From NCBI RefSeq assembly GCF_014202475.1, contig NZ_JACHGV010000011.1, forward strand, positions 1 through 64,000: a DNA stretch of 64,000 bases, read 5' to 3'. This document shows positions 7,743-15,803 of this stretch, piece by piece. The notes under the pieces were generated by a model. That model searched no databases. It was not told the origin of the DNA and saw only the letters and a program-made list of their open reading frames with translations. This DNA comes from Streptomyces paradoxus (lineage in GTDB: Bacteria > Actinomycetota > Actinomycetes > Streptomycetales > Streptomycetaceae). The position numbers and the translations under genes were made by a program. Numbering within the stretch: position 1 is the first letter of the stretch; every line of letters starts with the position of its first letter.

Positions 7743-9854
7743 CTACTCGCCGTCGTCCAGGACGGCGTCGCCGCCCTTGACGTGGCGGGAGGGGTTCAGG
7801 CCCTTCTCCATCAGGTCGACCGCCCAGAGCATCGCCTGGACGCCTTCCAGTTTCGCCATGCCCGGGCTGGGGCCGAGGCGGAAGCCACCGGGCTGGGGCT
7901 TGCCGGAGGCGGCGTAGGGGAGGAAGTCCAACGGTGAGGGGCCGGGGCTCGGGTAGACGACGCAGTCGGACAGCACCGCGAGCGGGTAGAGGCCCGTCAT
8001 CCGGGACATGTTCAGCAGTTTGCGGTGCATGTTGACCCGTGCCTTGGAGATGACCGCGGCACGGATGTCGGGGCGCCAGGTCGGGCGTTCCAGGGCCGGC
8101 CAGCGCTCCCCCTCCTTGTAATGCCGCCCCTGGGGGCGCTCGCGCAACTTGCCGATGCCGCCCTTGACGGTGGCCTTGATCGCCGCGAGGACGGCGGTCA
8201 GGGCCGGGTCGGCGTCCTTGTGCCGTTCCATCGCCGCGAGGAAGGCGCTGTCGTCCAGGTCCCGGGTGACCCCGAGGTCGGCGAGGGTGTCGAGGTAGGC
8301 GGCCTTGAGCCGGTCGTGCCACGGATCCAGGTACGCGCCGGTCTCCCGCCGCAAATACGCCTCCAGCGGCTGCACGTTGTAGCCGAGTTCCTGGGCATAG
8401 GCGACGGTGTGCGTCTGGTACCAGGCCGGGCCGGCCGGCCGCTCACCGGTCGGCGTGAACGGGCTGGGCAGGCGCGGGTCCAGCTCCACGTGCGAGAGGT
8501 CCACCAGCCACGAGCCGGGGATCTTCGGATTGAACTGAGGCACCCGGAAGTGGTCCGGTGCCGACAGCCCGACCGTGAGCCGGGCGGCGGCCGCGAGGAA
8601 CGCCGTGTTCAGGTCCAGGCCGACCGCATAGGGCAGGTGGCACTCCTCGTCGGTCAGCAGGTCGACGTCGCGGACCCACTGGTACGCCTCCTCGTTCAGG
8701 AAGCCGCCCTTCCAGCCGGAGTTGACGACCACGGGATGCTCCGGCGTGGCCTCCGGCGGCGCCGGGTCCATCGGCTCCGTGCCCAGGCTGCCCGGGTTGT
8801 GGCCGGGGATCCAGTTCCCGGTCGCTTCGTCGCGTACCGCGCGGGTGGGCGGGCGCAGGGCCGTCATCAGCTCCAGCCCCGAGACGGCCGTGGAGCCGCG
8901 CGGGGTGATGACGCGCTGGGCGTAGACACCGAGGACGCGGGCGATGTCGGCCGGCTCCATGTCGGCGAGGCCGGGCCAGGACCGCTCGTCGAGGGCGTCC
9001 CAGGACAGGAGTGCCAGCTGCACGCACTGTCGCTGGGTGCCGTGCGCCTTGCGGTAGATGCGCGCCCATGGGCCGAACCCGCGCTGGGTGAGCTGCCACT
9101 TCGCCTTCTTCACCTGCTTGACCACGGGGTGGTCCTCGGGCAGGCGCAGGGAGCGGCGCTGCTCATGGCCTTCCAGGCGTTCGGGAAGCCCGAGTTTCAC
9201 GGCGGCCGCGGCGGTGAGGACGATCAGCGGGTCGGAGTCCTTGCCGTTGCGGTGCAGGCGCGGTGCGCCGAGGCCGGATTCGCGCAGTGTCCACTCGACC
9301 AACTCCGGCACGGACGCGGCGGGGCAGTCGAGGACGATGCCGTCGACGCCGTATGCGGAGCCGTCTCCGTCCAGCACGGCCAGCGGCCCGTGCGGGAACC
9401 GTGAGTCGGCGGGGGGCTGCGGGGTCCTCTTCGGCGCCGGGCGCCGCGGCGACGTCACTGTGCGCCGGGGGGCACCGCGCTCCGGGGCGACGGGTGCTCT
9501 GCCGGGAGCGACGCTCTCCGGCTCCGTCTCCTCGGAAGCGGGTGGGCTGCCGAGCGGCTTCCGCGACTCCGGCCGGGGCGAGGGGCCCGGAGCCGGGGCG
9601 CTGTGTGCGGGGTACTTCTCTGCCCAGCCGCGGAGCAGACGCTGGTAGGCCTCCAGGCGTGGCGACTTCGGCTCCGAGCGGCCGTTCTCGTAGTTTTTCA
9701 CCGTCTGCGTCGTGGTCTTCAACGCCTGGGCGAGGCGGGCCTGGGTGATGCCGGCGGCCTCTCGCAGCCGTGCCCGCTCCGCCGGGTGCGGGAGCTGCGG
9801 CTCCTCTTCCAGCAGAGCGTCCACGTTGGCGAACAGCTCTTCCTCGGATGCCAT
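7743..9854 (-). CDS. tap: Telomere-associated protein Tap
   Basis: A 703-aa protein with an N-terminal XRE-type helix-turn-helix (ITQARLAQALKTTTQTVKNYE) followed by a Pro/Arg-rich linker and a long conserved Tap body (HRNGKDSDPLIVLTAAAAVK; WARIYRKAHGTQRQCVQLAL). Tap binds telomeric single-strand overhangs and recruits Tpg during end patching of linear Streptomyces DNA (known of the family). ATG at 9854 is preceded by GGAGGT with 9 nt spacing, so I prefer it to the in-frame start 30 nt upstream. It forms an operon with tpg. Confidence 0.93.
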   Translation of the reverse strand: MASEEELFANVDALLEEEPQLPHPAERARLREAAGITQARLAQALKTTTQTVKNYENGRSEPKSPRLEAYQRLLRGWAEKYPAHSAPAPGPSPRPESRKPLGSPPASEETEPESVAPGRAPVAPERGAPRRTVTSPRRPAPKRTPQPPADSRFPHGPLAVLDGDGSAYGVDGIVLDCPAASVPELVEWTLRESGLGAPRLHRNGKDSDPLIVLTAAAAVKLGLPERLEGHEQRRSLRLPEDHPVVKQVKKAKWQLTQRGFGPWARIYRKAHGTQRQCVQLALLSWDALDERSWPGLADMEPADIARVLGVYAQRVITPRGSTAVSGLELMTALRPPTRAVRDEATGNWIPGHNPGSLGTEPMDPAPPEATPEHPVVVNSGWKGGFLNEEAYQWVRDVDLLTDEECHLPYAVGLDLNTAFLAAAARLTVGLSAPDHFRVPQFNPKIPGSWLVDLSHVELDPRLPSPFTPTGERPAGPAWYQTHTVAYAQELGYNVQPLEAYLRRETGAYLDPWHDRLKAAYLDTLADLGVTRDLDDSAFLAAMERHKDADPALTAVLAAIKATVKGGIGKLRERPQGRHYKEGERWPALERPTWRPDIRAAVISKARVNMHRKLLNMSRMTGLYPLAVLSDCVVYPSPGPSPLDFLPYAASGKPQPGGFRLGPSPGMAKLEGVQAMLWAVDLMEKGLNPSRHVKGGDAVLDDGE

Positions 9855-9884
9855 GTCGGTCCACCTCCACCCGGAGACTACCAA

Positions 9885-9919
9885 CCTTTACCCCGCCGCT
9901 TAACCCGACCTTTAACCCA
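9885..9919. repeat. Short repeats in the tap promoter
   Basis: Three related copies of a CTTTA(A)CCC motif occur within 35 bp: CCTTTACCCCG, CTTAACCCG and CCTTTAACCCA. They lie immediately upstream of the tap start. They could be binding sites for Tap's own N-terminal helix-turn-helix or simply promoter-proximal repeats. No other element is evident in 9920-10030. Confidence 0.3.
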
Positions 9920-10030
9920 GTTCGGGGCGTGTCTCGGCGCTGGAAAGGCCGCGAGTGGGTCGAGGTACGAGCATCTCACCGAAGCGGTGCCCGGCCTCCG
10001 CATGGCGATCATGTCGCCCGAGGCGAGCTG

Positions 10031-10606
10031 CTAGCAGGGCCTGACGAACCAGACGGGGGTCCAGTCATAGCTCGCGACGCTGAAGGGGGCGCCGAGGGTG
10101 GTGTGGATGACGTTGCGGTTCCGGTTCTTGAACACTGCCCGGGTGCCGGGGGTCTGGTTGTTGTAGTAGGAGCCTTCGCCGGTCCAGTCCCGCAGGGCGT
10201 AGTCCTGGCAGTGGTACAGCGCGAGCCGGTCGCCCATGCCGAGTGTCTGACGGAACATGCAGAAGTACGTGTAGTCGCACTCCCATTGTGCCGCGGCACG
10301 GTTTGCGGCCGGTGTGCTCAGGTCACGCACGTATCGCTCGCCGGGAACGGTGACCGTCAGTTTGACGCCGTCGGCCAGGGCGATCTCGTTCGCCGAGACC
10401 TGTCGTCCGTCCTGGCGGGCGAGGTAGCGGTCCACCTTGGCCTGGAGAGCGTCGGCGTCGTCCCGGCTGAGTCCGGCGGCGCGGGCCTGCTTGTCGAAGG
10501 CCGCCGGGGTTCGTGCCGTGTCCGCGGATGCCGGTCCCGTCAGTGCGACGGCCGACAGGGCGAGGGCCGCAGCCGCGAGGGATGCGTACCGCTTCAGAAT
10601 GGACAT
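10031..10606 (-). CDS. Secreted peptidase inhibitor family I36-like protein
   Basis: A 191-aa exported protein. The N-terminus has a basic start and a hydrophobic Ala/Leu core ending near PASADTA, a Sec signal peptide. The C-terminal half carries the beta/gamma-crystallin-like I36 pattern with four cysteines (WECDYTYFCMF, YHCQDYAL, WFVRPC) and Trp/Tyr-rich turns. Known I36 members from Streptomyces inhibit metalloproteases; function here is inferred from that fold. ATG at 10606 has GGAAAGG upstream. It is divergent from the photolyase gene. Confidence 0.7.
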   Translation of the reverse strand: MSILKRYASLAAAALALSAVALTGPASADTARTPAAFDKQARAAGLSRDDADALQAKVDRYLARQDGRQVSANEIALADGVKLTVTVPGERYVRDLSTPAANRAAAQWECDYTYFCMFRQTLGMGDRLALYHCQDYALRDWTGEGSYYNNQTPGTRAVFKNRNRNVIHTTLGAPFSVASYDWTPVWFVRPC

Positions 10607-10812
10607 GCCTTTCCTTTCCTGAGGAGGCAAGAGGGACAGGGACTTTGTCCGGGTGCCGGTCCGGCATGCGTACAGGCGGTTCATCATCGGGCCGGCGCGA
10701 AGACGACAGCCGGGGCTACGAACAGGTCAGGCGGGGCGCACACCGGTGGTGGGGCACACGGTGCTGCACTGCGGCATTCCCGGGAACGTACCCACCCTGA
10801 TCGCCGGTGTCT

Positions 10813-10830
10813 TCCTGACACCTGTCAGGA
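10813..10830. promoter_or_regulatory. Perfect inverted repeat in divergent promoter
   Basis: TCCTGACA-CC-TGTCAGGA, with 8-bp perfect arms and a 2-bp spacer. It lies in the 355-bp gap between the secreted I36-like gene and the photolyase gene, about 130 bp upstream of the latter. The symmetry and spacing suit a dimeric repressor operator. Nothing else was recognised in 10607-10961. Confidence 0.4.
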
Positions 10831-10961
10831 CGCATCGAAGGCACCTGGGGAGAGCGGCTGATCAGCACCCGTACGGGGGACGCTCCCCGGTCCGCCGCAT
10901 CCGGTACCGATCCGGTGGGCGAACCCTCCGCATGCCCCGCCCCTGACGGAAGGCTCCCTGC

Positions 10962-12542
10962 ATGTCCACCCCGCACTGGCTCTTCGGCGACCAACGCCCG
11001 CATTTCCTCACCCCCGTCCGTGAGCAGGGACCCGACCGCGGGGCGCCCGTGGTGATGGTCGAGGCGAAATCGGTCTTCCGGCGCAGACGATTCCACCGCG
11101 CCAAGGCCCATCTGGTGCTCTCGGCGATGCGGCACCGCGCGGCGGAGCTGGGTGAGCAGGTGACGTACGTGCGGGCGGAGACCTACCGCGAGGGTCTGCG
11201 TCGCGCGGTGGGCGACGCCCCGGTGACCGTGTGCCACCCCACCTCGTACGCGGCGCTGCGGCTGGTTCGTTCCCTGCCAGGGGTACGTGTGCTGCCCGCC
11301 TGCGGCTTCCTGGTCTCGCACGAGGAGTTCACAGGCTGGGCCGAGGAGCTCGGTGGGCGGCGGCTGCTCCAGGAGAACTTCTACCACTGGGTGCGCGAAC
11401 GGCACGACCTGCTGATGGACGGCGGCCACCCGGCCGGAGGCCGCTTCAACCACGACCACGCCAATCGCGAGCCTCCGCCGCGCGGCGCCGGCACACTGCA
11501 CGTGCCCGGGCCGTACCGGCCGCGGGAGGACCACATCGACGCCGAGGTGCGCCAGGACCTCGACAGGTGGGAGCGCGAGGACGGGGTGCGGTTCGTCGGC
11601 CGGGGCGGCCCCCGCCTCTTCCCCGCCACCCGGCGCGAGGCCTTGTCGGCGCTGCGCCGCTTCGTGGCGTACCGGCTGTCCTCGTTCGGGCCGTACGAGG
11701 ACGCGATGCTGGCCGGCGACCCGGTGATGGCCCACAGTCTGCTGTCGTCCTCGATGAACCTGGGGCTGTTGCACCCTGCCGAGTGCGTGGAACACGCGGA
11801 GCACGCCTGGCGGGAGGGCACCGTCCCCGTCAACAGCGCCGAAGGATTCGTCCGGCAGGTCGCGGGCTGGCGGGAGTACGTCTGGCAGCTGTACTGGCAT
11901 TTCGGCGAGGACTACCGGCACGGCAACGCACTCGGGCACACACGAGAACTGCCGGCCTACTTCAGCGAACTCGACGCGGACACGGTCACCGCCCGCTGCC
12001 TGGCCACAGCGCTCGCCCAGGTTCGTGACACCGGATGGACGCACCACATCCCCCGCCTGATGCTGCTGGGCAGCCACGCCCTGCAGCGCGGCTGGGACCC
12101 GGCCGCCGTCACCGACTGGTTCCACCGCTGCTTCGTCGACGGCTACGACTGGGTGATGGTGCCGAACGTGCTGGGCATGTCCCAGTACGCGGACGGGGGC
12201 CGGATGACCACCAAGCCGTACACCTCCGGCGGCGCCTACATCCACCGTATGAGCGACCTGTGCGACGGCTGCGCCTTCCGGCCCACCGACCGCACCGGCC
12301 CGCGGGCGTGTCCCTACACCGCCGGGTACTGGGCCTTCCTCAGCACCGGCACAGGCACCGGTTGTCCGGCAACGCCCGAATGCGGCGCGCGGTGCAGGGC
12401 CTGGACCGGCTCAACGACCTCGACGAAGTGCTGCGCCAGGAGCGGCACGTGGCGACGAGGCGCCCTGACGAGTGGTGCGTGTCAGGGCAGGAGTGACAGC
12501 AGTAGCTCGGTGAGACGTTCGGGCGTACGGAGTGGCAGGTAG
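10962..12542 (+). CDS. FeS-type cryptochrome/(6-4) photolyase-related protein, C-terminus frameshifted
   Basis: Resembles the FeS-BCP branch of photolyases (PhrB/CryB): WLFGDQ at the N-terminus, an FAD-binding helical domain (VRQVAGWREYVWQLYW), and four cluster-ligand cysteines (HRCF, LCDGC, RACPY). The frame as read ends in an unlikely Ser/Arg/Cys-rich tail that overlaps the convergent hydrolase. If a 1-nt deletion at about 12339-12341 is repaired, the protein continues as HRLSGNARMRRAVQGL and ends at 12496, the normal family C-terminus. The shift is a real mutation or a sequencing error. Light-driven DNA repair or signalling is the family role. Confidence 0.82.
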   Translation: MSTPHWLFGDQRPHFLTPVREQGPDRGAPVVMVEAKSVFRRRRFHRAKAHLVLSAMRHRAAELGEQVTYVRAETYREGLRRAVGDAPVTVCHPTSYAALRLVRSLPGVRVLPACGFLVSHEEFTGWAEELGGRRLLQENFYHWVRERHDLLMDGGHPAGGRFNHDHANREPPPRGAGTLHVPGPYRPREDHIDAEVRQDLDRWEREDGVRFVGRGGPRLFPATRREALSALRRFVAYRLSSFGPYEDAMLAGDPVMAHSLLSSSMNLGLLHPAECVEHAEHAWREGTVPVNSAEGFVRQVAGWREYVWQLYWHFGEDYRHGNALGHTRELPAYFSELDADTVTARCLATALAQVRDTGWTHHIPRLMLLGSHALQRGWDPAAVTDWFHRCFVDGYDWVMVPNVLGMSQYADGGRMTTKPYTSGGAYIHRMSDLCDGCAFRPTDRTGPRACPYTAGYWAFLSTGTGTGCPATPECGARCRAWTGSTTSTKCCARSGTWRRGALTSGACQGRSDSSSSVRRSGVRSGR

Positions 12543-13297
12543 TGGTCGGCGTCCGGGATCGTCTCGGCCCGGGCGCCGGGGATGCCGGTGACGAGTCGTT
12601 CGGCGATCACCGCGATCTCCGGGTGGTCGTGCTCGCCGTGGATGACCAGCGTCGGCGCGACGATGTCTCCGAGGTGTGGTTCTGCATCACGGCCCGTGGA
12701 GACGACGCAGTGCTGTTCGCTCACGACTCGCCGCTCGGCATTCGAGGCGACCATGCTCTCGATGAGCTCTCCCCCGGGAGCCGCGCGGCCCATGGCTGCC
12801 CAGATCGTCAGTTCCAGCTCGGCCAGGGCGGCCGTGTCCCGCTTGCGCCGGGCCGTGGCGTAGGCCGACAACTCGGGACTCTGCGGCCAGACGTGACCGC
12901 TGACCGAGGCACCGATCAGGGCAAGTGCGGCGACACGCTCCGGGTGGGCGAGGGCGCAGTCCAGCGCCGTCTCCCCGCCCATGCTCAACCCGACCAGGGC
13001 GGCTTGACGAAGGCCGAAGTGGTCAAGGACCGCGCGCAGATCCTCGACATCGCTGAACGGCTTGCCTGGAGGCGTGGAGCGTCCCAACCCGCGGGCGTCG
13101 TAGCGGATCACGTCGTGGTGGCGGGCCAACTCGGGAACGATGGCGTCCCACAGGCGCGAGTCCATGCCGGCGCCGTGCAGCAGCACGACCGGGCTTCCGG
13201 TGCCGTTGCGATCAGCCCAAAGTCGACCGCCGTCGGAAGTGGGAACGCTGACTTCCCCTGGCGGCACGTCAGATCGTCCGTGGGAGTTGGTCGTCAC
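12482..13297 (-). CDS. Alpha/beta hydrolase
   Basis: A 271-aa alpha/beta hydrolase. The oxyanion-hole motif HGAGMDSRLW is near residue 41, the nucleophile elbow GLSMGG gives Ser105, an acid lies in the IHGEHD segment, and the catalytic His is in DADHYLPL near the C-terminus. The substrate is unknown; similarity is to small lactonase/esterase types. The GTG start has AAGGA upstream. Its 3' end overlaps the frameshifted tail of the photolyase gene. Confidence 0.85.
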   Translation of the reverse strand: MTTNSHGRSDVPPGEVSVPTSDGGRLWADRNGTGSPVVLLHGAGMDSRLWDAIVPELARHHDVIRYDARGLGRSTPPGKPFSDVEDLRAVLDHFGLRQAALVGLSMGGETALDCALAHPERVAALALIGASVSGHVWPQSPELSAYATARRKRDTAALAELELTIWAAMGRAAPGGELIESMVASNAERRVVSEQHCVVSTGRDAEPHLGDIVAPTLVIHGEHDHPEIAVIAERLVTGIPGARAETIPDADHYLPLRTPERLTELLLSLLP

Positions 13298-13383
13298 GTT
13301 GCCATCCTTTCAGAGCGTTCAAGCAGGAGGCCACGTTCGAAAGGCGCCATCGGTGCACCCAACACGATCCAGCCGAGAGGTAC

Positions 13384-14829
13384 CTAGCCCTGACACCGGG
13401 CCACCGCCTCCTCGACCACCGCCGCATCCGCACCCTCCGCCGCCCAGGCCACGTATCCGTCGGGCCGTACCAGGACGGTCGTACGGCGGTCGCCCGCCCA
13501 GCGCTCCACGGTCAGCCACCCCTCACGGGCACCGGGGCCTTCATACGTCCCGGGTGTGATCAGCACGAACCGGCCGCCGCGCAGCGCCTCGTAGAGCCGG
13601 CCGTCCTTCAGGGCGACGTCGGGGACGCGGGTGCCGGTGAGGCGGTGGGCGCCGCGGGGGGCGGGGTAGGCATAGCCGATCCCGGTGATCTGGCCCAGGG
13701 CCTTGCGCTGGACGGGCGGGGCCATGTCGACGAACGCGGAAACCAGAGCGCGGGCGGCACGCAGCAGCGGATTCCGCGCGCGGGCCAGCCGGACCAGTCC
13801 GCCACTGCTGCGCAGCACCGCCTTGCCGACCGGGTGGCGCTCCGCCTCGTAGCTGTCGAGGAGCCCTTCGGGCGCCCGGCCCTGGACGGCCGCGGCGAGC
13901 TTCCAGCTCAGGTTGGCGGCGTCCTGGAGGCCGGTGTTCATACCCTGTCCGCCGGCCGGCGAGTGGATGTGCGCGGCGTCTCCGGCAAGGAAGACCCGCC
14001 CGACCCGGTAATGCGGTGCCTGGCGCTCCTCACTGTGGAAACGGGAGAGCCAGCGGGCCTCGTGCATACCGTAGTCGGTGCCCAGGGCACGGCGGGTGAT
14101 CTCCTTGACCTCGTCGAGGTCGAGCGGGGCGTCGTCGGAGACCTCGTTGCGGCGGTTCCAGCCCATGACTCGGTACCAGCCGTCGCCGAAGGATGCGATC
14201 ATCGCGAAGGCGTCGCCGCGGCCATTGACGGTGAGGACGCCCTCGGGCTTCTCGGCCAGCCGGACATCGGCCAGGATCAGCGATTTGATGACGGAAACAC
14301 CGGGGAAGTCCAGGCCGATCGCCTCCCGCACGGCGCTGCGGTGACCGTCGGCGCCGACGACATAGGCCGCCCGGCGGGTGACGATCGCGCCGTCCGCGCC
14401 GCGCACGTCGAGGTCGACCCCCTCGTCGTCCTGCTGCAGCCCTACGACCTCGCTCTCGTACGCGAACTCGACCCCAGCCTCCCGGGCTCGCCGCTCCAGG
14501 AGCCGCTCGACCTCGTACTGCGGGGTGATGAGCAGGAACGGGAAACGCGAGGGCAACGTGCTCAAGTCGAGGGCGAGGCGGCGGAAGAGCCGCAGGCCGG
14601 TGATGGTGTCGCCGGTGGCGAGGAGTTCGTCGGCCAGCCCGCGGGCGTCGAGCTGCTCCATGGTGCGGGCGTGCACCCCGAAGGCCCGGGAGAGGTTGCT
14701 GATCTTGCGCGGCCGCTTCTCGACGAGGGTCACGGTGACGCCGGCTGTGGCGAGGTCACCGGCGAGGAGCAGGCCGGTGGGGCCGGAGCCGACGACGATC
14801 ACGGTGCGGTGGGGGGCGGTGCCGTTCAT
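13384..14829 (-). CDS. FAD-dependent aromatic monooxygenase
   Basis: A 481-aa class A flavoprotein hydroxylase. It has GSGPTGLLLAGDLA near the N-terminus (FAD ADP-binding loop), GADGHRSAVREAIG (the DG motif) and LAGDAAHIHSPAGGQGMN (the GD motif). Such enzymes hydroxylate phenols, polyketides or rifamycin-like antibiotics with NAD(P)H. The C-terminal thioredoxin-like region is divergent. ATG 14829 has AGGAGG upstream. It is divergent from a TetR gene across an operator array, which suggests substrate-induced detoxification. The substrate is not readable. Confidence 0.88.
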   Translation of the reverse strand: MNGTAPHRTVIVVGSGPTGLLLAGDLATAGVTVTLVEKRPRKISNLSRAFGVHARTMEQLDARGLADELLATGDTITGLRLFRRLALDLSTLPSRFPFLLITPQYEVERLLERRAREAGVEFAYESEVVGLQQDDEGVDLDVRGADGAIVTRRAAYVVGADGHRSAVREAIGLDFPGVSVIKSLILADVRLAEKPEGVLTVNGRGDAFAMIASFGDGWYRVMGWNRRNEVSDDAPLDLDEVKEITRRALGTDYGMHEARWLSRFHSEERQAPHYRVGRVFLAGDAAHIHSPAGGQGMNTGLQDAANLSWKLAAAVQGRAPEGLLDSYEAERHPVGKAVLRSSGGLVRLARARNPLLRAARALVSAFVDMAPPVQRKALGQITGIGYAYPAPRGAHRLTGTRVPDVALKDGRLYEALRGGRFVLITPGTYEGPGAREGWLTVERWAGDRRTTVLVRPDGYVAWAAEGADAAVVEEAVARCQG

Positions 14830-14936
14830 GGTGGCCTCCTGTTGCCAACGCCGGCGTGCCATCGACTGCGTGCCAACAGATGTTGGCCAACGCTCGTTGA
14901 CGACGATAGCGGGGTACCAAGGATGGCGTCAACAAC

Positions 14937-15016
14937 CGTTGGCAAACACTCGTTGGCGAACACTCGTTGGCCAACCTTCGTTGACCTACGTCCGTTGGCC
15001 TACGCTTGTTGGCATG
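14937..15016. repeat. 14-bp tandem repeat array, probable TetR multi-operator
   Basis: Five consecutive 14-bp units begin at 14937, 14951, 14965, 14979 and 14993, with a sixth partial unit at 15007 that runs into the tetR start codon. Each begins CGTTGGC or a close variant, and the consensus is CGTTGGCnnACnCT. Related inverted copies lie upstream (CCAACA-GA-TGTTGG at 14873-14886 and CCAACG-CT-CGTTGA at 14887-14900). The array covers the whole divergent promoter of the monooxygenase and tetR genes. Confidence 0.75.
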
Positions 15017-15613
15017 AACGGCAGCGACAGCATCTCCACGGGTCCCGGCTCCGGTGCCCCCCGCCGCTCCGACGCCACTCGCGGCGCGATCCTCGCGGCG
15101 GCCCGCGAGCGCTTCGCGGCCGACGGCTATGAGCGAGCCACCATCCGGGCCATCGCCAAGGACGCGAACATCGATCCGTCGATGGTGATGCGGTACTACC
15201 GCAACAAGGAGGGCCTCTTCGCGGCGGCCGTCGCCATCGACCTGCGGCTGCCGGACGTGAGCGGAGCGGACCGCCGGCAGGACGCGGGGCGGATCCTCGT
15301 CGAGCACTTCCTCGACATGTGGGAGGACAACGAGGTCCTCACCGCCCTGCTGCGGGTCGGCGTGACCAACCAGGCCGGGGCGGAGCGCATGCAGGGCATC
15401 CTGAGGGACCAGTTGCTGCCGGTCGCCCGGCAGGTGTGCCCCGACCCCGAGCAGGTCCCGGCACGGGCGGCACTCATGGCGTCGCAGCTGCTGGGCCTGG
15501 CGCTCACGCGGTACGTGCTGCGGATGCCGCCGGCGGTGGAGCTGGTGCGGGCGGAGATCGTGGCATGGCTGGCACCGACGATCCAGCGGTACCTGACCGC
15601 GCCGAGTCCCTGA
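15014..15613 (+). CDS. TetR family repressor
   Basis: A 199-aa TetR/AcrR regulator: N-terminal helix-turn-helix RGAILAAARERFAADGYE with TIRAIAKDANIDPSMVMRYY, followed by a helical ligand domain ending in an actinobacterial TetR C-domain (LRMPPAVELVRAEIV). ATG 15014 lies inside the last unit of the 14-bp repeat array. No separate Shine-Dalgarno is visible, so the mRNA may be leaderless. It probably represses itself and the divergent FAD monooxygenase. Confidence 0.88.
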   Translation: MNGSDSISTGPGSGAPRRSDATRGAILAAARERFAADGYERATIRAIAKDANIDPSMVMRYYRNKEGLFAAAVAIDLRLPDVSGADRRQDAGRILVEHFLDMWEDNEVLTALLRVGVTNQAGAERMQGILRDQLLPVARQVCPDPEQVPARAALMASQLLGLALTRYVLRMPPAVELVRAEIVAWLAPTIQRYLTAPSP

Positions 15614-15803
15614 GATTTGCCGAGCACTCGCATCACCCGGAGCCACGGGACGGGTCCACAGCGAGACCGACCGAGCCCCGTGCAGCAACTGACCTCGACG
15701 GCCGTGGCCGATCGCGACTGGGTGACCCTGAACCGCGGCACCATTGACGCAAACGGCCCCGCCCCGGTCACCGTTCGTCGAGTGCCGAGTCACCGAGGCG
15801 CAT

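Noticed and set aside
14937..15016. CRISPR-like interpretation of the 14-bp array
   Set aside because: The units are contiguous with no unique spacers, are too short for CRISPR repeats, and no cas genes are present.
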